A stretch of DNA of 64,000 nt from Kribbella sp. NBC_00382 (GTDB taxonomy: Bacteria > Actinomycetota > Actinomycetes > Propionibacteriales > Kribbellaceae). The notes beneath the pieces are model-generated. The model worked only from the letters and a program-made list of their open reading frames with translations, searched no databases and was not told where the DNA came from. Positions 18,974-27,499 of this stretch are shown here, piece after piece. The position numbers and the translations under genes are program-made. Where the stretch lies: the NCBI RefSeq assembly GCF_036067295.1, contig NZ_CP107954.1:992001-1056000 (forward strand). The letters run 5' to 3'. The first letter of the stretch is position 1. Every line of letters begins with the position of its first letter.

Positions 18974-19597
18974 GTGCCGCAGAGCCCGATCAATATCCAC
19001 AGCATCCATGCGGTGAGCAGCCCGGGCCTTCCCGCGCTGCGGGTCCACTACCCGTCCGTGCTCGACCTGTCACTCCGGTACGAAGGCAGCGGCCGGACAG
19101 TACTCGCCCCGATCCCGGCAGGCGCTGCCTGGGTGATGCTCGGTGCGGTGCGGTACGACCTGGTCAACTTCCACTTCCACACCTTCTCCGAGCACCGGCT
19201 GGACGGCCGGCAGTTCCCGTTGGAGCAGCACTTCGTGCACAGCGGGCCAAGCGGGGAGGCGCTCGTCGTCGGGCTGTTCCTCACGCCGGGAGGGAAGGGT
19301 GGGGCCATGCAGGACCAGGTGCTCGCCACGGTGCCGGACGAGGGTGGGCCGGACGTGTACATCCCACAGACCGCCCTGGCGACCGCGCTGCCGGATGACC
19401 TGTCGACCTTCCGGTACGAGGGGTCCCTGACCACCCCGCCGTACAGCGAGCCGGTGTCCTGGCTGATCCTCAAGAGTCACCGCTCCATCCATGCGGCGTC
19501 GCTGCACAACCTCCGGCTCCGCTTCCCGGCCGGCGACAGCCGGATGATGCAGCCACTGAACGGCCGGACGGTCTGCTACCGCGACCAGAGCACCTGA
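18974..19597 (+). CDS. alpha-class carbonic anhydrase without signal peptide
   Basis: A 207-residue alpha-carbonic anhydrase, interconverting CO2 and bicarbonate. The two first zinc histidines are in NFHFHTFSEH, the third in LEQHFVH, and the TTPP substrate-pocket motif is in EGSLTTPPYSEPVSWLI. The protein starts almost at the QSPINI motif, so the usual N-terminal ~30 residues with the WGY segment are absent, and there is no signal peptide although bacterial alpha-CAs are mostly periplasmic. GTG 18974 is the best start; no Shine-Dalgarno is visible. It sits between pepN and xpb. Confidence 0.85.
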   Translation: MPQSPINIHSIHAVSSPGLPALRVHYPSVLDLSLRYEGSGRTVLAPIPAGAAWVMLGAVRYDLVNFHFHTFSEHRLDGRQFPLEQHFVHSGPSGEALVVGLFLTPGGKGGAMQDQVLATVPDEGGPDVYIPQTALATALPDDLSTFRYEGSLTTPPYSEPVSWLILKSHRSIHAASLHNLRLRFPAGDSRMMQPLNGRTVCYRDQST

Positions 19598-19677
19598 TCG
19601 GGCCATTTGCCACCACGAGGCACAATGGAGGGTCGGGTGGGGTGTTCTGCCTGAAGCTGGTGACGGGAGAAGCTGTA

Positions 19678-21318
19678 GTGACTGACGGGCCGTTGATTGT
19701 TCAGTCCGACAAGACGTTGTTGCTGGAGACCGCCCATCCGGAGGCGACCGACTGCCGGAAGGCGATCGCTCCCTTCGCTGAGCTGGAGCGGGCGCCTGAG
19801 CACGTGCACACCTACCGGTTGACGCCGCTGGGCCTGTGGAACGCCCGGGCGGCCGGACACGACGCCGAGCAGGTGATCGACGTACTGCTGCGCTACAGCC
19901 GGTACCCGGTCCCCCACTCGCTCCTGGTCGACATCGCGGAGACGCTGGACCGGTACGGGCGGCTGAGGCTGGAGAAGCACCCGCAGCACGGGCTGGTCCT
20001 CGTCACGACCGACCGGCCGGTACTGGAGGAGGTGCTGCGCTCCGCCAAGATCAAGCCGATGATCGGCGAGCGGATCGACGACGACACCGTCGCGGTGCAC
20101 CCGTCCGAACGCGGCCACCTGAAGCAGACGCTGCTGAAGATCGGCTGGCCGGCCGAGGACCTCGCCGGGTACGTCGACGGCGAGGCGCACAAGATTGACC
20201 TGGTCAAAGATGGGTGGGACCTCCGTCCGTACCAGCAGCAGGCGACCGACGCGTTCTGGCACGGCGGCTCCGGGGTGGTCGTACTGCCCTGTGGCGCCGG
20301 CAAGACGATCGTCGGCGCGGCCGCGATGGCGCAGGCGTCGGCAACCACGCTGATCCTGGTGACCAACACGGTCTCCGCACGGCAGTGGAAGGACGAGCTG
20401 CTCAAGCGGACCACCCTGACCGAGGACGAGATCGGCGAGTACTCCGGTGCGCGCAAAGAGGTCCGCCCGGTGACGATCGCGACGTACCAGGTGATGACGA
20501 CCCGGCGGAAGGGCGTCTACACCCACCTGGAGCTGCTCGACGCCCGCGACTGGGGCCTGATCGTGTACGACGAGGTGCACCTGCTGCCGGCCCCGATCTT
20601 CCGGATGACGGCTGACCTGCAGACCCGCCGCCGCATCGGCCTGACCGCAACCCTGGTCCGCGAGGACGGCCGCGAAGGCGACGTCTTCTCCCTGATCGGC
20701 CCCAAGCGCTACGACGCTCCGTGGAAGGACATCGAGGCGCAGGGCTGGATCGCCCCCGCGGACTGCGTAGAAGTACGAGTGGACCTAGAGCAAACCGAGC
20801 GCTTCGTCTACGCCACCGCCGAACCCGAGGACCGCTACCGCCTAGCCGCCTCAACGCCAGCCAAGTCCCGCCTGGTCCGCCGCATAGCCGAACACCACAA
20901 GGGCGAGCCCATGCTGGTGATCGGCCAATACATCGACCAGCTGGACGAACTGGGCGAACGCCTTGAATGCCCTGTCATCAAAGGCGAAACCACGGTCAAG
21001 GAACGCCAACGCCTCTTCCAGGCATTCCGTACCGGAGAAATCGACCGCCTGGTAGTCAGCAAGGTAGCCAACTTCTCCATCGACCTCCCCGAAGCCTCGG
21101 TAGCAGTCCAGGTCTCCGGCACCTTCGGCTCCCGCCAGGAAGAAGCCCAACGCCTAGGCCGAGTCCTCCGCCCCAAGGGCGACGGTCGCACAGCCCGCTT
21201 CTACTCCATCGTCGCCCGAGACACGGTCGACGCCGAGTTCGCCGCCCACCGCCAACGCTTCCTGGCAGAACAGGGCTACGCCTACACAATCGTCGACGCC
21301 GAAAACCTCTTCGCCTGA
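19678..21318 (+). CDS. DNA repair helicase XPB
   Basis: A 546-residue superfamily-2 3'-5' helicase, close to the mycobacterial XPB protein. The N-terminal domain begins TDGPLIVQSDKTLLLE and contains IAPFAELERAPEHVHTYR. Walker A is LPCGAGKT near residue 204, the DEVH box near 298, GLTATLVRED follows, and motif VI is QRLGRVLRPK. Start is GTG 19678, chosen by the conserved N-terminus; the ORF itself opens at 19642. Its usual partner, the helicase-associated protein, is upstream at 14158-16446, separated by pepN and the carbonic anhydrase gene. Confidence 0.95.
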   Translation: MTDGPLIVQSDKTLLLETAHPEATDCRKAIAPFAELERAPEHVHTYRLTPLGLWNARAAGHDAEQVIDVLLRYSRYPVPHSLLVDIAETLDRYGRLRLEKHPQHGLVLVTTDRPVLEEVLRSAKIKPMIGERIDDDTVAVHPSERGHLKQTLLKIGWPAEDLAGYVDGEAHKIDLVKDGWDLRPYQQQATDAFWHGGSGVVVLPCGAGKTIVGAAAMAQASATTLILVTNTVSARQWKDELLKRTTLTEDEIGEYSGARKEVRPVTIATYQVMTTRRKGVYTHLELLDARDWGLIVYDEVHLLPAPIFRMTADLQTRRRIGLTATLVREDGREGDVFSLIGPKRYDAPWKDIEAQGWIAPADCVEVRVDLEQTERFVYATAEPEDRYRLAASTPAKSRLVRRIAEHHKGEPMLVIGQYIDQLDELGERLECPVIKGETTVKERQRLFQAFRTGEIDRLVVSKVANFSIDLPEASVAVQVSGTFGSRQEEAQRLGRVLRPKGDGRTARFYSIVARDTVDAEFAAHRQRFLAEQGYAYTIVDAENLFA

Positions 21319-21320
21319 GT

Positions 21321-21600
21321 TCCGCTTCCTACACAACGCGTTGACCGACCCGCCGCTGCCGGAGCTACCTCCCGCAGCGGCGGAGTTGTTGGTCGCCGAG
21401 AACGGCCCCACCAAGACTGGCTGACCACGACGTACCCAAGCCTGTACTTCGACCGCGATGCAGTCCTCTTCGGCGCTGCCACCCACGACAACTGGATAGC
21501 CCCAGAGGTCGAGTTGGAAGACCTACTCGTCAGCCTCGCCGACAAGGTGTGGAGGGCGAAGCGAGTCGTCGACCTGGAGCAGTTGCTGGTCGACGACTGA
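21321..21600 (+). pseudogene. remnant of an HD-domain phosphohydrolase-like gene
   Basis: No intact ORF. Directly after the xpb stop one frame reads FRFLHNALTDPP and PPAAAELLVAENG before a stop at 21422; in another frame the sequence continues TYPSLYFDRDAVLFGAATHD, then ELEDLLVSLADKVWRAKRVVDLEQLL to a TGA at 21600. The LADKVWxxKR...LEQLL ending resembles the C-terminus of small HD-domain phosphohydrolases. The N-terminal HD motif is absent and a frameshift separates the pieces, so this looks like a decayed gene. Positions 21601-21752 beyond it hold no gene I can support. Confidence 0.5.
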
Positions 21601-21752
21601 TGGTGGTGACCGGCGGAGAGAGCTGGGAGGCGTTCCTGATCAAGGGACTCGCGGCGTCTGGGGAGGACTTTCGCCGGAGGCGGGGTGGATTTTGGGCTCG
21701 TACGGGGGTAAAAGCCTCCGCAAGTGCCCGCTGCTCTGGGACGGTGCCGCGA

Positions 21753-22175
21753 TCAGGGGACGAGGTCGTCGCAGGGGATGAGTGGGCAGGGGACTCGTTT
21801 GAGGTAAGGGCCCGCGGAGCGGTTGCCGTGGGCTGCGTCGTGGGCGGGTTGCCAGTGATCGCGGCCTAGTACTACGGGGTGGGTGGCGCGGTCGGCCAGG
21901 GCTGCTCGGGCTAGGGCGGTGGGGCCTGTACCGGCTGCGGCGAGCACTCGGCGTAGTACCGGGGTGGTGATGTCTGGTTTGTTGGCCATGTGGAGCAGGG
22001 CCAGGTCGGCCTCTTGGGCTAGGGCCCAGGTGAGGCCGGCGCGGACGGAGGCGGAGAGGGTGACTTCTTGTACAACGAGGATCTGGGTGCAGCCGGCTTC
22101 GCGCATGATGTCGACTGAGCGGGTGACCGAGGAGGTGCCTGGGCGGGCTGCCAGGAGGATGCCTAGGAGGGTCAT
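21753..22175 (-). CDS. MobA-like nucleotidyltransferase, probably degenerate
   Basis: A 140-residue protein resembling MobA/CTP:molybdopterin cytidylyltransferases (normally about 190-200 residues). Family landmarks are recognisable: LAARPGT at the N-terminus in place of LAAGxGxRxG, LTWALAQEADLALLHMANKPDITTPVLRRVL, HPVVLGRDHW and HDAAHGNRSAGPYL. But the N-terminal nucleotide signature with its Lys is missing and the usual metal Asp of the DxPD region reads NKPD. It overlaps the GntR gene by ATGA at the end of the sialidase operon. Possibly a pseudoenzyme or a gene in decay. Confidence 0.65.
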   Translation of the reverse strand: MTLLGILLAARPGTSSVTRSVDIMREAGCTQILVVQEVTLSASVRAGLTWALAQEADLALLHMANKPDITTPVLRRVLAAAGTGPTALARAALADRATHPVVLGRDHWQPAHDAAHGNRSAGPYLKRVPCPLIPCDDLVP

Positions 22176-22843
22176 TCGCCGAGTCTGGTGTTGATGCCTA
22201 CGAAGTGGGCTTTCATTGAGGCGGCGAAGTTGGTGGGGTTGCCGGATTTGAGGGTGGTGAGGAGGGAGCGGTGCCAGGAGGCTGCGTCGACGGGGGTGTA
22301 GCGGGGGCCGGGGAGGCGGGTGTCTACGTCGGCGAAGGTGCGCCAGAAGACGCTCAGGAGGTCGAGGATCAGGGCATTGCCCAAGGGTTTGTAGAGAGCT
22401 TCGTGGAAGGCCCAGTCCTCGGTGGGGAAGTACTCGCCTAGTGCCGCCTTGGACTCCATCGCGGAGACCAGTGCCTCCAAGTGCGAGACGCCGGTGGTGG
22501 AGAAGTGGGTGACGACTTCCGAGGCGAGGCCGACCTCTAGGGCCTGCCGTACCTCTAGGACGTTGCGTACGTCGCGGAGGTCGCCGGCCATCGACTGGGA
22601 CATGCGGAAGGCCAGGCCGTCCTCCAGCGACTGCAGGGTCACCTGGCCGACGTACGTGCCGTGGCCGTGGCGGATCTCGATGATGCCGACCGCCTGCAGG
22701 GCCTTCATCGCCTCGCGGAGTGGGTGCCGGCCGACGCCGAGCTGCACCATCAGGTCCTGCTCGTTGGGCAGCGGGTCGCCCGCCTTGAGGCCGCGTTCGA
22801 GGATGAACGACTTCATCTGGTCGCGGATGAAGGACTGGTTCAC
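22172..22843 (-). CDS. GntR/FadR-family transcriptional regulator
   Basis: A 223-residue regulator with an N-terminal winged helix (LPNEQDLMVQLGVGRHPLREAMKALQAVGIIEI then HGHGTYV) and a helical FCD ligand domain (VLEVRQALEVGLASE; DWAFHEALYKP; HRSLLTTLKSGN) that typically binds a carboxylated metabolite. Start GTG 22843, four bases after the DapA-family gene. Its position in the operon suggests that it controls the sialidase island; the palindrome at 24871-24890 is the obvious candidate operator. Confidence 0.9.
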   Translation of the reverse strand: MNQSFIRDQMKSFILERGLKAGDPLPNEQDLMVQLGVGRHPLREAMKALQAVGIIEIRHGHGTYVGQVTLQSLEDGLAFRMSQSMAGDLRDVRNVLEVRQALEVGLASEVVTHFSTTGVSHLEALVSAMESKAALGEYFPTEDWAFHEALYKPLGNALILDLLSVFWRTFADVDTRLPGPRYTPVDAASWHRSLLTTLKSGNPTNFAASMKAHFVGINTRLGE

Positions 22844-22847
22844 GGAC

Positions 22848-23780
22848 TCACCGTAACCCGGCCCGCTCCAGCAGCTCGCCGACCCGCGCGATCTCGTCCT
22901 CGTCCAGCGGGATCGACGGGTACGCCGTCAGCGGGCACGCGATCACCCCGAGCAAGAACAGCGCCGCCTTGAATGCACCGAGCGCTGCCGAGCTCAACCC
23001 CATCCGGCTCCGATCCGCCACCTCGACGATCTCGAACAACCGGAACAGCCGGTCCTGCTCCCGTCGCGCCGACCCAGCATCCCCAGCGGCGACGGCATCG
23101 AAGATCCGTACGTACCCAGCCGGATCCACATTGCCCAGCCCCGGTACGACGCCGTCGACCCCGAACGCAAGCGCCGAGTCGACCGTCAGCTCCGACCCAG
23201 TCATCACCACGAAATCCAGCCCAGCCCGATCCAGCACGAGCCGGCGCAGACTCGTCTCCTGCCCACTAGAGTCCTTCACCCCAGCGATTACCCCCTGCCG
23301 ACCGAGCTCGATCAGCAACGCAGCCGGCAGTTTCGTCCCAGCGAGACGAGACGGGATGTCATACGCATAAAGCGGCGTGGACCCGGCAACGGACGCCAAC
23401 CGAACGAAGTGCCGCGAGATCTCCGCCGGATGCGTCGCCGCATAAAAGGGGGCCGTGGCAACAATCCCGTCCACCCCGGCCTTCAGCGCCGCCGATACAT
23501 GCTCACCCGCGCGCGCCGTCGACGTATCGATCGCTCCAGCCAGTACCGGTACCTGACCAGCGACCTCCGAGACGACCGTCTCCATCACAGTCTGCCTCTG
23601 CTCGTCGGTCAGGAACGTCCCCTCCCCCGACGTCCCGAGTACGAACACTCCCCGCACTCCGCCGTTCAACTGATGCGCGACCAGTGAGGCGAGCGACGCC
23701 GTATCGACGTCGTACGAGTCGTTGAGCGGAGTGACGAGCGGCGGCACGACGCCGGCGAGCTTCTGGGCGGAACTGTTCAC
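22848..23780 (-). CDS. DapA/N-acetylneuraminate lyase-family aldolase
   Basis: A 310-residue class I aldolase of the DapA family. Seen: GTSGEGTFL (phosphate/carboxylate-binding loop, near residue 49), PLYAYDIPSRLAG with the catalytic Tyr, and AGVKDSSGQ with the Schiff-base Lys. The family includes N-acetylneuraminate lyase, dihydrodipicolinate synthase and sugar-acid aldolases. Genome context (sialidase 12 bp upstream, GntR downstream) favours N-acetylneuraminate or a related 2-keto acid as substrate. The sequence motifs alone do not separate these subfamilies. Confidence 0.82.
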   Translation of the reverse strand: MNSSAQKLAGVVPPLVTPLNDSYDVDTASLASLVAHQLNGGVRGVFVLGTSGEGTFLTDEQRQTVMETVVSEVAGQVPVLAGAIDTSTARAGEHVSAALKAGVDGIVATAPFYAATHPAEISRHFVRLASVAGSTPLYAYDIPSRLAGTKLPAALLIELGRQGVIAGVKDSSGQETSLRRLVLDRAGLDFVVMTGSELTVDSALAFGVDGVVPGLGNVDPAGYVRIFDAVAAGDAGSARREQDRLFRLFEIVEVADRSRMGLSSAALGAFKAALFLLGVIACPLTAYPSIPLDEDEIARVGELLERAGLR

Positions 23781-23792
23781 TGAGATCCCCTG

Positions 23793-24875
23793 TCAGAGTG
23801 TGGACGGATCGAAGCTGGCAAACCGCAAAGTGGCGAAGGACGACGTCTCCCCCGCCTCGTAGAAGATCCCGGCCCGCCCGCCAGGCAGCGCGACGAGATC
23901 GGAATACCCGGACATCCCCGGATGAACGACCACCCCCGGCCGCCAGCTCACCCCCGAGTCGTCACTGATGAAGACGGTCAACTCCCGCCGCACGGACGGA
24001 TCCACCGGCGTCGACATCAGCAGCCGATCGCCGACGCGCAGCACGCTCCCCTGGATCCCCGGCGCCGTGACCCCGGCAATCCCCTCGTACGGCGAATCAA
24101 GCGTCAGCCCGCCGTCCGACGACCACGCATGCACCCGCGCCGCCCCGGTCCCGCGATGGTTGCGCGCGTTGAAGTAAAGCCGCCCATCAGCAAGCTCCAC
24201 CACAGCCGTCTCGTTCGCGTTGATCTCGCCGCCGTCGTTCCGATCGACGAACCCACACGACCACGACACCCCACCGTCATCACTAAAGATGCAATGCCCG
24301 CCATTGAGCCGCACGGCCTCAGCCGCCCCCAGCCCATCGAAGTCCGCCGGCACAAAGGAATGATTAGCCGGTACTACGATCCGCCCGCCGGCCAGCGCGA
24401 TCCCATGACACGGCCCAGTCGCGTACCAACCCCAATCCGCGGCCTTCACCTCCGCCGTGATCTCGACCGGCTCGCTCCACGTCAAGCCATCATCACCACT
24501 GCGCTGCACGAACACCCGGCGCCCGTTCTCAGCATCGATGCCCCGGGCAACCGAGATCTCAATCGCGTCGGCCCCGTTCTGGCAGGTGACCAGCACAACG
24601 TCGCCACTCGCCGGGTCGACCACCGGCACCGGATTCCCACAGGTCTTCCCCGCAGCCGCCGAAACCACCTGCACCGGCGACCACGTCAGACCACCATCGA
24701 GCGACCGACGTAGGACGACCTCAATCTCACCCGCATCCGCCGACGAGTCCAGCCGCCCCTCACAAAACGCCAGCAACGCCTCCCCAGCAGCGATGACAGC
24801 CGGTATCCGGTACGTGTGATAGCGGCCGTCCACCGGGTCGAAGACGATTGAAGGATCGCCGACTCTTGAAGACAT
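23793..24875 (-). CDS. exo-alpha-sialidase (GH33-like), no signal peptide
   Basis: A 360-residue six-bladed propeller sialidase. The arginine motif is YRIP (HTYRIPAVIAAG), and at least four Asp-boxes are visible: SLDGGLTW, SGDDGLTW, SDDGGVSW and SDDSGVSW, plus a weaker SSDGGLT. It should release terminal sialic acid. The N-terminus MSSRVGDPSIVFDP is not a signal peptide, so the enzyme is predicted cytosolic, unlike most bacterial sialidases. The ATG at 24875 lies inside a 20-bp palindrome. It is the first gene of a four-gene minus-strand operon and divergent from the ABC importer genes. Confidence 0.88.
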   Translation of the reverse strand: MSSRVGDPSIVFDPVDGRYHTYRIPAVIAAGEALLAFCEGRLDSSADAGEIEVVLRRSLDGGLTWSPVQVVSAAAGKTCGNPVPVVDPASGDVVLVTCQNGADAIEISVARGIDAENGRRVFVQRSGDDGLTWSEPVEITAEVKAADWGWYATGPCHGIALAGGRIVVPANHSFVPADFDGLGAAEAVRLNGGHCIFSDDGGVSWSCGFVDRNDGGEINANETAVVELADGRLYFNARNHRGTGAARVHAWSSDGGLTLDSPYEGIAGVTAPGIQGSVLRVGDRLLMSTPVDPSVRRELTVFISDDSGVSWRPGVVVHPGMSGYSDLVALPGGRAGIFYEAGETSSFATLRFASFDPSTL

Positions 24876-24890
24876 AGGACGTACTATGTC
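24871..24890. promoter_or_regulatory. palindromic operator overlapping the sialidase start codon
   Basis: GACATAG, six bases, CTATGTC: a perfect 7-bp inverted repeat in the 59-bp gap between divergent sialidase and ABC-importer genes, covering the sialidase ATG. A binding site for the operon's own GntR regulator is the simplest reading. Confidence 0.6.
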
Positions 24891-24934
24891 ACTGTGAGGC
24901 CGCAGCCACAATCGCTCCCCTGAAGTGAGGCCTC

Positions 24935-26557
24935 ATGCAGCTCAGCAGACGTACGTTCCTCGGTGGCGGCCTGGCCGCAGCGGCGGTCGCGGTCACCGGC
25001 ACCCCGCTGATCAGCGGCTGCGCGGCCGACAAGAAGAACCAGGCGGCCGCCAATCTCGCGGTCAAACTGCCCACCTACAGCAGGTTCACCGGCGTCAAGC
25101 CCGACCTGCCCGGCACCGACCTGGTGCTCGACGGCTTCCTCAAGTACCCGGCCGACCCGCTCAAGGCGATCGCCGACAAACCGGGTGACGGCAAGCCGAT
25201 CACCTTTCTGACCAACATCCCCGGCGCGATCCCGCCGGCGCTGGACAAGAACCAGTTCTGGCAGGCGCTCAACGAGCGGCTCGGCTCGGAGCTGCAGATC
25301 AGCATGGCGTCCAACGACGAGTACAAGGACAAGTTCGCCACCCGGATCGCCGGTGGCGACCTGCCCGACATCCTCAACATCCCGGTCGACACCGTGCAGA
25401 TCCCCGGCCTGGTGAAGGCCAAGTGCATGGACCTGACCGAGCAACTGTCCGGCGACGCCGTGAAGAAGTACCCGTTCCTGGCGAACATCCCCACGGAGTA
25501 CTGGAAGGGCTGCGTCTTCAACGGTGGCATCTACGGCGTACCGGTACCGCGCGGGATGTCGCGCACCTCGCTGCCGCTGTACCGGGCGGACCTGCTCGCA
25601 GCCAAGGGCATCAAGGATCCGGCGCCGAAGAACTTCCAGGAGTTCTTCGACCTGGCCAAGGAGCTGACCGCGGCCAAGCAGAACAAGTGGGCCTGGACCC
25701 GGGTGCCGTTGTCGACGATCCGGCAGATGCTCGGCGTGCCGAACGTCTGGCAAGAGGACGGCGGCAAGTTCACGTCAATGTACGAGCACGAGGCCCAAGC
25801 GGAGGCGCTGGAGGCCGGTCGCAAGATGGTCGCCGCCGGAGTGGTCAACCCGGACGCGTTCAACGACAAGGCGACCGCGCGCAAGCAGTGGTTCAACGGC
25901 GGGGTCGCCGCGTTCGACTACGACAGCTTCGTCGCCTGGAACCAGTACTACGCCGACAACACGGCCGGCGACGCGTTCTCGGTGAACATGCTCGACGTCC
26001 CCGGCTTCGACGGCGGCGAAGGCGCGCCCTGGATGGGATCGGCGCTCAACAACGTCACCGCCTTCAGCAAGAACAGCAAGCACTCCGTCGATACGTTGCT
26101 GAAGGTCGCGAACTGGATGGCCGCGCCGTTCGGCACCGAGGAGTACCTGTTCCGCAAGTACGGCGTCGAGGGTCGCCACTACGCGTTGGTCGGCACCGAC
26201 CCGGTACCGACCAAGATCGGCGTCGTGGAGACCGGGATCGGCCTGCAGTACATCAGCGACTCCGCGTTGGCTCTCTACTGGTCGGGCAAACCGGACGTAC
26301 CGCAGAAGCAGCACGCGATCCAGGAGAAGGTCGCGCCGAAGCTCACCTTCGACGCGTCGTACGGGCTCTACTCCGACACCCAGTCGAAGAAGCAGACGCA
26401 GCTCGCGAAGACGCTGACCGATCTCGAGAACCAGATCGTGCAGGGCAGCAAGCCGGTGTCGGACTGGACCGCCGCCGTCAGCACCTGGAAGTCCTCGGGC
26501 GGCGACGCGATGCGGTCCGAGCTCGAGCAGGCCTTCAGCGACGCGGCTGGCCGGTAG
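24935..26557 (+). CDS. ABC sugar transporter substrate-binding lipoprotein (LplA-like)
   Basis: A 540-residue solute-binding protein. SRRTFLGGG gives a twin-arginine type signal and the lipobox LISGC places the lipidated Cys at residue 29. The large mature domain (IPPALDKNQFWQALNERLG; FEYDSFVAWNQYY-like segments; WMAAPFGTEEYLF) resembles LplA/YtcQ binding proteins for oligosaccharides. GAGG precedes the ATG. It opens a plus-strand operon with two permeases and shares a promoter region with the sialidase gene, so the ligand is likely a sialylated or related glycan. Confidence 0.88.
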   Translation: MQLSRRTFLGGGLAAAAVAVTGTPLISGCAADKKNQAAANLAVKLPTYSRFTGVKPDLPGTDLVLDGFLKYPADPLKAIADKPGDGKPITFLTNIPGAIPPALDKNQFWQALNERLGSELQISMASNDEYKDKFATRIAGGDLPDILNIPVDTVQIPGLVKAKCMDLTEQLSGDAVKKYPFLANIPTEYWKGCVFNGGIYGVPVPRGMSRTSLPLYRADLLAAKGIKDPAPKNFQEFFDLAKELTAAKQNKWAWTRVPLSTIRQMLGVPNVWQEDGGKFTSMYEHEAQAEALEAGRKMVAAGVVNPDAFNDKATARKQWFNGGVAAFDYDSFVAWNQYYADNTAGDAFSVNMLDVPGFDGGEGAPWMGSALNNVTAFSKNSKHSVDTLLKVANWMAAPFGTEEYLFRKYGVEGRHYALVGTDPVPTKIGVVETGIGLQYISDSALALYWSGKPDVPQKQHAIQEKVAPKLTFDASYGLYSDTQSKKQTQLAKTLTDLENQIVQGSKPVSDWTAAVSTWKSSGGDAMRSELEQAFSDAAGR

Positions 26558-27499
26558 ATGCTGAAGGCAACAAAACCCGCAGCTCAGCAGCTGTCACTCG
26601 GTAGACGGCTGCTCCGTGACCGAGTGCTGTTGCTGTTCGCCTTGCCCGGTACGGCGTTGATCGTTGCCTTCCACTACGTTCCATTGCTCGGCAACGTGAT
26701 CGCTTTCAAGGACTACCAGCCGTTCCTCGGCATCGGCGGCAGTGACTGGGCCGGCTGGCAGAACTTCTCGGTCATCTTCACCGGCGACCCAGCGTTCCTC
26801 CAGGCCCTGAAGAACACCCTGATCCTGACCAGCCTGCAATCGGTCTTCGTGTTCCCGGCGCCCATCATGCTCGCTCTGCTGCTGAACTCCTTGTTCTCCG
26901 AGCGGATCAAGCGGATCGCGCAGAGCATCCTGTACTTGCCGCACTTCATGTCCTGGGTGATCGTCGTCGCCCTGTTCCAGCAGATGCTGGGCGGCAGCGG
27001 CCTGCTCAACAACTACCTGCGGTCCCACGACCTGGCGACGCTCGACATCATCGGCAACTCCGAACTCTTCCAGGTCCTGCTGACCTCACAAATCATCTGG
27101 AAGGACACCGGCTGGGCGACGATTCTCTTCCTGGCGGCGCTCTCCCAGATCGACTCGCAGCTCTACGAGGCAGCGAGCGTGGACGGCGCGAGCCGGCTGA
27201 AGCAGCTCTGGCACGTCACCATGCCCGGGCTGCGCGGGATCATCATCTTGCTCTTCATCCTGCGGCTGGGCGACTCACTGACGGTCGGCTTCGAGCAGAT
27301 CATCCTGCAGCAGGCCGCGGTGGGGCGCGACGTCAGCGAAGTACTGGACACCTACGTCTACAACAACGGCGTGATCGGCGGCGCCTGGGGCGTGGCCGCG
27401 GCGGTCGGGCTGGTGAAGGGCCTCGTCGGCGTCGTCCTCGTCCTCGCGGCCAACAAGGTCGCCCACATCTTCGGCGAGCAAGGGGTGTACAGCAGATGA
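26558..27499 (+). CDS. ABC sugar transporter permease (LplB-like)
   Basis: A 313-residue inner-membrane permease with about six transmembrane segments and the EAA loop YEAASVDGASRLKQLWHVTMPGL that docks the ATPase. It starts directly after the binding-protein stop and overlaps the next permease by ATGA. Typical of the CUT1/LplB family for oligosaccharide uptake. Confidence 0.93.
   Translation: MLKATKPAAQQLSLGRRLLRDRVLLLFALPGTALIVAFHYVPLLGNVIAFKDYQPFLGIGGSDWAGWQNFSVIFTGDPAFLQALKNTLILTSLQSVFVFPAPIMLALLLNSLFSERIKRIAQSILYLPHFMSWVIVVALFQQMLGGSGLLNNYLRSHDLATLDIIGNSELFQVLLTSQIIWKDTGWATILFLAALSQIDSQLYEAASVDGASRLKQLWHVTMPGLRGIIILLFILRLGDSLTVGFEQIILQQAAVGRDVSEVLDTYVYNNGVIGGAWGVAAAVGLVKGLVGVVLVLAANKVAHIFGEQGVYSR

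Noticed and set aside
21549-21869. 106-residue plus ORF after the HD remnant
   Set aside because: No family features and overlaps the MobA-like gene on the other strand.
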